Below, one piece after another: positions 30,799-36,655 of a stretch of 36,655 nt of DNA (the stretch's first letter is position 1; the number at the start of each line of letters is the position of its first letter). Under the pieces are notes generated by a model. That model saw only the letters and a program-made list of their open reading frames with translations. It searched no databases and was not told the origin of the DNA. The position numbers and the translations under genes are program-made. The DNA is taken from positions 1 to 36,655 of the forward strand of contig JAAUTN010000024.1 in NCBI GenBank assembly GCA_012031415.1, read 5' to 3'. This stretch comes from Leptolyngbyaceae cyanobacterium SM1_4_3 (lineage in GTDB: Bacteria; Cyanobacteriota; Cyanobacteriia; Elainellales; Elainellaceae).

Positions 30799-31752
30799 AT
30801 GTCATCAAACGTGCAGCCCAAAGTCATCATTCACGGTGGAGCCGGAAGCTCTCTCAAAAGTAAGGGAGGCGTTGAATCAGTGCGTCAGTCGCTCCACAAA
30901 ATTGTCGAAGAAATCTATCGGCTGCTGCTGGAGGGCACTAGCGCTCAATGTGCCGTTGTACGAGGCTGTCAGTTGTTAGAAGACAACCCTCGCTTTAATG
31001 CCGGAACAGGCTCGGTGCTGCAATCGGACGGACAGATTCGCATGAGTGCTGCTCTGATGGACGGGTTTAACCAGCGGTTTAGCGGCGTAATCAATGTTTC
31101 GCGGGTAAAAAACCCAATTGAGCTAGCTTTGGCACTCCAGGATTCGCCCGATCGCGTGCTGTCTGACTATGGCGCGGCAAATCTGCTGCGAGAGCTTCAG
31201 GTGCCCGACCACGATCCCCTAACTGAACTGCGGCTGCTGGAATGGATTCAGGAACGCAGGGGCGACTTTACCAAAGAAATGGCTGGAGTCGTTGCCGAAC
31301 GCGAATTAGTCACTGAAAGCAATGCGGGACGAGGCACCATTGGCGTGGTCGTGCTGGATCAGCAGGGACAGCTTGCGGTGGGTACGTCTACAGGCGGCAA
31401 AGGGTTTGAGCGAATTGGGCGAGTCAGTGACTCTGCCATGCCTGCGGGTAACTATGGCACCTCTCATGCAGCGGTAAGCTGTACGGGCATCGGTGAAGAC
31501 ATTATTGATGAGTGTCTGGCTGCCCGAATTGTGGTGCGTGTGACTGATGGGCTAACGCTGCCAGCCGCGTTTGATCGCTCATTTGCTGAAGCTCAGCAGC
31601 ACCAGCGGGATTTAGGGGCGATTGGCATTGACCAGAGTGGGGCGATCGCCTGGGGCAAAACCAGCGAAGTGCTGCTAGCTGCTTACCACAACGGCAAAGA
31701 AATCGGTGACACCCTGGAATGGAACGATGGCTCCCTGACGGGCTGGGTCTGA
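30799..31752 (+). CDS. Isoaspartyl peptidase / L-asparaginase (Ntn-hydrolase)
   Basis: A 317-residue protein from MSSNVQPKVIIHGGAG at 30799; the frame is open 15 codons further, but that part overlaps the DUF2256 gene. HGGAG at the N-terminus and the autocleavage site GRG|T180IGVVVLD define the plant-type asparaginase family, which cleaves itself to expose Thr180. It removes beta-aspartyl residues and hydrolyses asparagine. TSTGGKGFERIGRVSDSAMP forms the substrate pocket. The protein is complete. The next gene is an oligopeptide-type permease 36 bases downstream, compatible with peptide use. Confidence 0.9.
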   Translation: MSSNVQPKVIIHGGAGSSLKSKGGVESVRQSLHKIVEEIYRLLLEGTSAQCAVVRGCQLLEDNPRFNAGTGSVLQSDGQIRMSAALMDGFNQRFSGVINVSRVKNPIELALALQDSPDRVLSDYGAANLLRELQVPDHDPLTELRLLEWIQERRGDFTKEMAGVVAERELVTESNAGRGTIGVVVLDQQGQLAVGTSTGGKGFERIGRVSDSAMPAGNYGTSHAAVSCTGIGEDIIDECLAARIVVRVTDGLTLPAAFDRSFAEAQQHQRDLGAIGIDQSGAIAWGKTSEVLLAAYHNGKEIGDTLEWNDGSLTGWV

Positions 31753-31788
31753 CCTATAATCAACATCAACTGTGACGGGAGGGCACGT

Positions 31789-32982
31789 ATGAACTGGTGG
31801 CAAAAACTTAGGAAAAACTCACTCGCCCAATTTGGCGCGATCGTGCTGCTGATTTTCTATGTCGCGGTCATTGCGGCTGAATTTGTCGCGCCCTACGATC
31901 CTTACGCTTCACAGCTTGACGGCTCCCTCCTGCCGCCGACGCAAATTTATTGGCAGACTCAAGCAGGGCAATTGATCGGGCCACACGTTTATCCCACAAC
32001 ACAAGGGCCAGTGGATTTGGAAACGGGCGATCGCCAGCTATTCGTGGACTTTGAGCGACCTTCCCCCGTGCGTCTGTTTGTGCGCGGTTCAGAATACCGG
32101 ATGCTGCAACTGCGACTACCTTTGCCAACTCGCTTCTCTTTAACCAATCCTGGGTTTGAGGAAGTGCAGCTTTTTCCTGGCATTCCTGGAGACCTGCACT
32201 TGTTTGGAGCAGTTGGAGACGGCAAAATTAATCTGCTGGGCACGGATGAACAGGCGCGGGATCAGTTTAGTCGCCTCGTACACGGAGGGCGCATCAGCCT
32301 CAGCATTGGTCTAGTTGGCATTGCTATCTCTTTTCCGCTGGGAATGTTGGTTGGCGGCATTTCTGGCTATTTTGGTGGAGCCACTGACGGGGTATTGATG
32401 CGACTGGTGGAAGTGCTAATGACAATCCCATCTATCTATCTGTTGGTGGCGTTGGCGGCTGTGTTGCCTGCTGGATTGACCAGTTCCCAGCGGTTTTTGC
32501 TGATCGTGCTAATCACTTCTTTCGTCAGTTGGTCAGGGTTAGCTCGGGTGGTTCGTGGACAGGTGCTTTCTATCAAAGAACGTGAATTTGTCCAGGCGGC
32601 TAAGGCAATGGGCGGGCGATCGCTCTACATTATCGTCCGTCACGTCTTACCGCAGACTGCAACCTATATCATTATTTCTGCGACGCTGGCGATCCCCAGT
32701 TTCATCGTGGCAGAAGCCGTGCTTAGCTTGATTGGCCTGGGCATTCAACAGCCCGATCCGTCGTGGGGGAATATGCTATCTCTAGCAACCAACGCCTCAA
32801 TTTTGGTGCTGCAACCCTGGCTGGTCTGGTCGCCTGCAATTTTAATTGTGCTAACGGTGTTGTCCTTTAATTTGTTGGGTGACGGCTTACGAGATGCGCT
32901 CGACCCCCGCAACTTACACGGCACTTCCAATATCAGCAGCACTGCTTCTGGAGAACTCGCCTCAGCCCCCGGAGACAGTTAG
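31789..32982 (+). CDS. ABC transporter permease, DppC/OppC type
   Basis: A 397-residue inner-membrane protein with GGAGG before the ATG. TM1 is at about 12-34. A long loop of about 130 residues (PYDPYASQLDGSLLPPTQIY to LLGTDEQARDQFSRLVHGGR) is longer than in enteric OppC. Five more helices follow (from about 165), with the EAA loop VQAAKAMGGRSLYIIVRHVLP that contacts the ATPase. It would move oligopeptides or similar compounds with DppB/D/F partners, none of which is adjacent. The end overlaps the convergent EAL gene by four bases. Confidence 0.9.
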   Translation: MNWWQKLRKNSLAQFGAIVLLIFYVAVIAAEFVAPYDPYASQLDGSLLPPTQIYWQTQAGQLIGPHVYPTTQGPVDLETGDRQLFVDFERPSPVRLFVRGSEYRMLQLRLPLPTRFSLTNPGFEEVQLFPGIPGDLHLFGAVGDGKINLLGTDEQARDQFSRLVHGGRISLSIGLVGIAISFPLGMLVGGISGYFGGATDGVLMRLVEVLMTIPSIYLLVALAAVLPAGLTSSQRFLLIVLITSFVSWSGLARVVRGQVLSIKEREFVQAAKAMGGRSLYIIVRHVLPQTATYIIISATLAIPSFIVAEAVLSLIGLGIQQPDPSWGNMLSLATNASILVLQPWLVWSPAILIVLTVLSFNLLGDGLRDALDPRNLHGTSNISSTASGELASAPGDS

Positions 32983-33878
32983 GCGATCGCCTTCCTAATC
33001 AGTGAAGATTTAGTCTTGATCAAAGTTGCAGCTTCTTCACTGCTCAAAGGTTTTGCAAAGAAATAGCCCTGCCCATACTCAGCTTTGAGAATTTTAAGCT
33101 GTGATACCTGTTCGGCAGTTTCTATTCCTTCCGCAACCACACTCATCTCCAGGGTATGAGCCAACATAACAATTGCTCGCACGATTTCTGCTCCCTCATC
33201 TTCTGCGTCGTCACTGCCTATCCTGCCGACAAAAGACTGATCGATTTTGACCGTATCAATCGGAAACTGGTGCAGGTAGCTCAAAGACGAGTAGCCTGTG
33301 CCAAAGTCATCAATCATCAGTTGCAGTCCCAGCGCCTTTAGCTGCTCCAGCAGGGCAGTTGCGGACTCAGTGTTTTCCATAATGGCGCTTTCGGTAATCT
33401 CGATTTTGAGACGATGGGGTTCTACCTGATAGTGTCGAAGTAGCTGGCTGATTTGCTCAATTAGCTCTGGTTGGGAAAATTGCTTAGTCGAGAGATTGAC
33501 ACTGATAGATAGCGTACCGTGAGGGAACTCAAGCTGCCATTCTCGAAGCTGACGGCAAGCTTCTGCCAAAATCCACTGCCCCAGCGGAATCACCAGTCCT
33601 GTATCTTCTGCAACCGGAATGAAGTCACCGGGAGAAATCCAGCCCTTTTCTGGGTGGTGCCAGCGAACCAATGCCTCAAATCCAACGATCGTGAAGGTTT
33701 CTAGCGAGACAATCGGCTGATATCGTAGCTGAAACTCGTGGCTAGCAGAACCCATTTGCAGAGTTGAAACGGCTCGTCGCAGATCAGTTTCTAGCTGCAA
33801 CAGCTCAACAGCGCGGGCGTGCATAGCAGCATCGAACATTTCGTGGCGGGCCCGTCCCAAAACTTTGGCGCGGTACAT
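32979..33878 (-). CDS. EAL-domain part of a frameshifted PAS-GGDEF-EAL gene
   Basis: This frame begins inside the end of GGDEF (ADTAMYRAKVLGRARHEMFD is open from about 33910). It then gives a full EAL domain: LRYQPIVSLETFTIVGFEAL with the EAL motif, SISVNLSTKQFSQPEL, EITESAIMENTE and DDFGTGYSSLSYL, ending VKIDQSFV...EGIETAEQVSQLK. All phosphodiesterase residues are visible, so the domain could hydrolyse c-di-GMP. A separate translated start at 33878 is unlikely; the parent gene probably spans 32979-35671. One base is missing near 33905-33922. Confidence 0.82.
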   Translation of the reverse strand: MYRAKVLGRARHEMFDAAMHARAVELLQLETDLRRAVSTLQMGSASHEFQLRYQPIVSLETFTIVGFEALVRWHHPEKGWISPGDFIPVAEDTGLVIPLGQWILAEACRQLREWQLEFPHGTLSISVNLSTKQFSQPELIEQISQLLRHYQVEPHRLKIEITESAIMENTESATALLEQLKALGLQLMIDDFGTGYSSLSYLHQFPIDTVKIDQSFVGRIGSDDAEDEGAEIVRAIVMLAHTLEMSVVAEGIETAEQVSQLKILKAEYGQGYFFAKPLSSEEAATLIKTKSSLIRKAIA

Positions 33879-35671
33879 GGCGGTATCTGCATTTCGCAGC
33901 AGGTCTTCGGGGCGATCGCCCCTGATTCACTTAAGGCAATGCCAATGCTGACGGTCGTGAAAACCTCTTGCCCATTCAGATTAAATGGCGACAAAAATTC
34001 CCGATGGATTCGCTCTGCCAGTTGGCTGCTGTCGCTGTGGCTCCTGATATCCTCCATCAAAATTGTGAACTCATCTCCCCCCAGCCGAGCAATCGTGTCT
34101 CCAATGCGGAGGCAGGTTTGCAGACGTTGGGCGATCGCCACTAGCATCTGATCCCCAACGACATGACCCAAACTATCGTTGACGACCTTGAATCGATCGA
34201 CATCCAAAAACAGCACCGCAAACTGATAGCCCTGCGGCCGCCTGGTGCGCTCAATCGCTTGTGACAGGCGATCAACCAACAGAGCGCGGTTGGGCAAGCC
34301 TGTCAGCGTATCATGTAGGGCATCGTGCAAAAGCTGTTCTTCTGCCTGCCTGCGCTTAGTGATGTCGGTTTGCGATCCCGCCATGCGGCAGGCTTTACCC
34401 TTCTCATCGCGGACTGCCAGCCCCCGGTTTAACAGCCAGCGGTAGGAGCCATCGCGGTGCAGAATGCGGTATTCGCTCTCAAAATGTTCCGTTGAGCCAT
34501 CCAGATGGGCGTTCAGTTGAGCCTTAACCCGGTACAGTTCGTCTGGATGGACACGGCTAAACCATTCATTCAGGTTGTTGCCAATCTCGCCTTCCTCGTA
34601 GCCGAGCATTTCCTTCCAGCGGGGTGACAAGTAAATCTCGTTGGTTCTCAGGTTCCAGTCCCACAGCCCGTCATTAGCGCCGCGCACGGCTAAAGCATAG
34701 CGCTCCTGGCTTTCTCGCAGCGCTTCTTCGACCTGCATCCGGTCGGTGATATCCAATCCGACAAAGACCGCTGCCTGATCCTGAAAGTATTTTTGAGCAA
34801 CAATAATGTAGTTGCGAATTGAGCCGCCAACCCGAGCCGCAATTTCTACTGAGCTTTCCTTCACTGGGCTGACGATGAATTTTCGCACGAAGTCGGCAAA
34901 TCCGGGGCTGGATTCCATGAAGCCCAACTCTTTACCGACAAAATCTTCTGGACGAACGTTAAAGGTTGCTGCCAGATAGCGATTGATCCCCAAATATTTG
35001 CAGTCTGAGCTAAACCAGGAAACGCATCCGGGGACAGCATCTAGCACCGCCTGAAGCTGGTCTTTTGCCTGTTGAAGGTCTGCCTCAGCCCGTTTGCGAT
35101 CGGTGATATTTCTGCCAAATACGGCTACACCCGTGATTTCCTCAGTATTTGTAATAATTGGGTTGAACGAAACTTCGATATCTGCTGGGCCACCGGGAAA
35201 GTCAAAATGTAGTTCAACGGCAAAGCGATCGCCCCTCAGTGCCCGACTGTAGTAGTCTACCCAAATAGCTTTTTCGGAATCGGGCAGGCAGCTAATAATA
35301 TCGGTGCCCAGCGCTAGCTCCACCCCATAAACGACCTGAAACTGTCGTTTGAAGGTAGAGTTGAGTGTAGCAATTCGATACTGGCAATCGACTGACCAAA
35401 CCGCATCTTGCGTATTTTCAATTAGGGCAAGCAGGTTTGCTTCTCGTTCCCTCAGCGCTTTTTCTAAGGCTGTTTCTTGGAGGGCTGTTTCCGGTATGGT
35501 TATTTCCTGTATAGTGGCTTCCTGTCCTATTTCTGGCGTGGGCATTCCGGGTTGAATTGCTCTGGTTGCTAACAGTTTTGATGCTGAATTGGACGTTGGG
35601 CTATCAGGCTCGCCGTTAGGGGGCTGCGGTGCCAAACCATCCTGTATTTCCGCAGCATCTGCTGTAACCAT
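33791..35671 (-). CDS. PAS-PAS-PAS-GGDEF part of the same frameshifted gene
   Basis: A 626-residue frame. Three PAS/PAC domains (about 75-195, 200-315, 320-440; the third has DGLWDWNLRTNEIYLSPRWK, SYRWLLNRG and a GSQTDITKR end) are followed by GGDEF (about 448-590) with LGGDEFTIL at 531-535 intact and DALHDTLTGLPNR at its start. At SESGAIAP the frame leaves the family sequence and ends in unrelated residues. The EAL half follows in another frame. The intact protein would be a c-di-GMP switch enzyme of about 897 residues sensing through PAS. There is no membrane segment or signal peptide. Confidence 0.85.
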   Translation of the reverse strand: MVTADAAEIQDGLAPQPPNGEPDSPTSNSASKLLATRAIQPGMPTPEIGQEATIQEITIPETALQETALEKALREREANLLALIENTQDAVWSVDCQYRIATLNSTFKRQFQVVYGVELALGTDIISCLPDSEKAIWVDYYSRALRGDRFAVELHFDFPGGPADIEVSFNPIITNTEEITGVAVFGRNITDRKRAEADLQQAKDQLQAVLDAVPGCVSWFSSDCKYLGINRYLAATFNVRPEDFVGKELGFMESSPGFADFVRKFIVSPVKESSVEIAARVGGSIRNYIIVAQKYFQDQAAVFVGLDITDRMQVEEALRESQERYALAVRGANDGLWDWNLRTNEIYLSPRWKEMLGYEEGEIGNNLNEWFSRVHPDELYRVKAQLNAHLDGSTEHFESEYRILHRDGSYRWLLNRGLAVRDEKGKACRMAGSQTDITKRRQAEEQLLHDALHDTLTGLPNRALLVDRLSQAIERTRRPQGYQFAVLFLDVDRFKVVNDSLGHVVGDQMLVAIAQRLQTCLRIGDTIARLGGDEFTILMEDIRSHSDSSQLAERIHREFLSPFNLNGQEVFTTVSIGIALSESGAIAPKTCCEMQIPPCTAPKFWDGPATKCSMLLCTPALLSCCS

Positions 35672-35889
35672 GAGAAATAAATCTCCGAAGCGGTGATTAA
35701 AAAAACTGGCAGATGCATAGAATACCTACAGATCCAGGATAGACGGCGGCTTAGGGGCAATGGAGTAAACTTCTGGCAAAGATTGAGAGCCAAGCTATGA
35801 AAGAACGTTAATGCAGTTAATATTTATGAAGCGATTATGCTAGGACCGATACCCTTTCCTTTTGTCCTTCACAGTCTGGAGACTCTACA

Positions 35890-36655
35890 ATGTTGCGCCT
35901 GGAACACGTCAGCAAAATTTATCCGACGGGTGAAGTCCTCAAGGACATTAACTGGGAGGTTAAACTGGGCGATCGCATCGGTCTAGTTGGGGTAAACGGT
36001 GCAGGTAAATCGACGCAGCTTAAAATTATCGCGGGCGAGATGGAGCCAACTTCCGGCGAAATCATTCGCCCCAATAGCCTGCACATTGCCTATCTGACCC
36101 AGGAGTTTGAGGTTGATCCCAGCCGCACCGTGCGAGAAGAATTTTGGACGGTATTTACCGAAGCCAACGCAGCGCAGCAGGCGATCGCCCGTGTTCAGCG
36201 GCAGATGGAAACCGCCAGCATGGAAGAATTAGACAAGCTAATTCACCAGTTAGATCGGTCCCAGCGCCAGTTTGAAGCGCTAGACGGCTACGGGCTGGAA
36301 TCTCGGATTGAGAAGATTTTGCCAGAAATGGGGTTTGAACCGGAAGATGGCGATCGCCTGGTCAGCGCCTTTAGCGGTGGCTGGCAGATGCGGATGAGTT
36401 TGGGCAAGATTTTGCTCCAGTCTCCTGACCTGCTGCTGCTGGACGAGCCGACCAACCACCTCGATTTGGAGACGATCGAATGGCTAGAAACCTATCTAAA
36501 AGGTTTGACTACGCCGATGGTGATCGTTTCTCACGACCGCGAGTTTCTCGATCGCCTCTGCACTCAAATCGTTGAAACTGAGCGGGGGCGTATCTTCTAC
36601 CTATCTAGGGAATTACACGGCGTATCTTCAGCAAAAAGAAGAGGCACAACTGGCG
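35890..36655 (+). CDS. ABC-F ATPase (EttA/Uup-like), partial, frameshift near window end
   Basis: This is the first nucleotide-binding domain of an ABC-F protein: Walker A VGVNGAGKSTQ, Q-loop TQEFEV, signature SAFSGGWQMRMSLGKIL, Walker B LLLLDEPTNHLDLETIEW and switch VIVSHDREFLDR. ABC-F proteins act on ribosomes and have no membrane part. GGAG precedes the ATG. The gene continues beyond 36655. After VETERG the family sequence (VSSTYLGNYTAYLQQKEEAQ) is in the +1 frame, so the run of five G at 36584-36588 has one base too many. Confidence 0.9.
   Translation, partial: MLRLEHVSKIYPTGEVLKDINWEVKLGDRIGLVGVNGAGKSTQLKIIAGEMEPTSGEIIRPNSLHIAYLTQEFEVDPSRTVREEFWTVFTEANAAQQAIARVQRQMETASMEELDKLIHQLDRSQRQFEALDGYGLESRIEKILPEMGFEPEDGDRLVSAFSGGWQMRMSLGKILLQSPDLLLLDEPTNHLDLETIEWLETYLKGLTTPMVIVSHDREFLDRLCTQIVETERGRIFYLSRELHGVSSAKRRGTTG

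Noticed and set aside
33791..33878. Two separate, overlapping genes for GGDEF and EAL proteins
   Set aside because: The end of the GGDEF domain continues directly in the EAL frame, so a single frameshifted gene explains the data better.
1..36655. tRNA, rRNA or riboswitch genes
   Set aside because: I searched by eye for the TTCGA loop with paired arms and for known leader motifs and found nothing convincing; a covariance-model scan would be decisive.

Overview
The window reads as chromosomal DNA of a filamentous-type cyanobacterium. The palindrome GCGATCGC (HIP1) is very frequent in genes and spacers. Several families are typical of cyanobacteria: DUF1822, DUF928, CHAT-CHASE2, many Uma2 nucleases, and the short repeats CCCCTAG and GTTGGGTTTCGT. 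A Leptolyngbya/Oscillatoriales-like source is my inference, not something the sequence proves.

Layout. (1) 370-8074: a sigma-70-like factor, a DUF1822 protein, a membrane CHAT-CHASE2 protein and a secreted DUF928 protein on the plus strand, meeting a secreted TPR-CHAT protein head-on. Both CHAT domains keep their His/Cys pair, so this looks like a signalling/proteolysis locus. (2) 8175-14215: an accessory island of five toxin-antitoxin modules (PIN, PIN, PIN, DUF433/DUF5615, MntA/HepT) in mixed orientation, with decayed remnants (DUF433, an HNH nuclease and its small partner). A family of HIP1-bounded repeats punctuates the modules. One repeat copy carries a 90-bp MITE-like insertion whose empty site is preserved in the sister copies. 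(3) 14261-16321: three minus-strand genes (SH3 membrane protein, small helical protein, PH-domain membrane protein). The first two share an N-terminal GQ[VI]GQAGRDL motif that could be a pairing or amyloid-type signalling motif. (4) 16484-17625: a complete IS4-family element with 17-bp inverted repeats and a 9-bp target duplication, placed at the stop codon of a large subtilase gene (17633-20692). (5) 21410-28515: a PAN-domain protein, tandem AraC regulators, a conserved hypothetical, two Uma2 nucleases plus a duplicated Uma2 5' fragment, an MBL hydrolase and an NMT1-type solute-binding lipoprotein. Three copies of a 33-bp perfect palindrome lie in the spacers. (6) 28838-36655: more core-like genes: a third Uma2, a TrmJ-like RNA methyltransferase, a DUF2256 zinc-ribbon microprotein, a type-III asparaginase, a DppC-type permease, a PAS-GGDEF-EAL protein split by a frameshift, and the start of an ABC-F ATPase that also shows a frameshift near the window end.

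Three single-base frameshifts lie in short G, C or T runs (about 9361-9367, 33905-33922, 36584-36588). Sequencing or assembly error must be excluded before any of these genes is called a pseudogene. The strongest candidates for undescribed biology are the sigma/DUF1822/double-CHAT locus, the repeat-punctuated toxin-antitoxin island, and the GQAGRDL-paired gene cluster.
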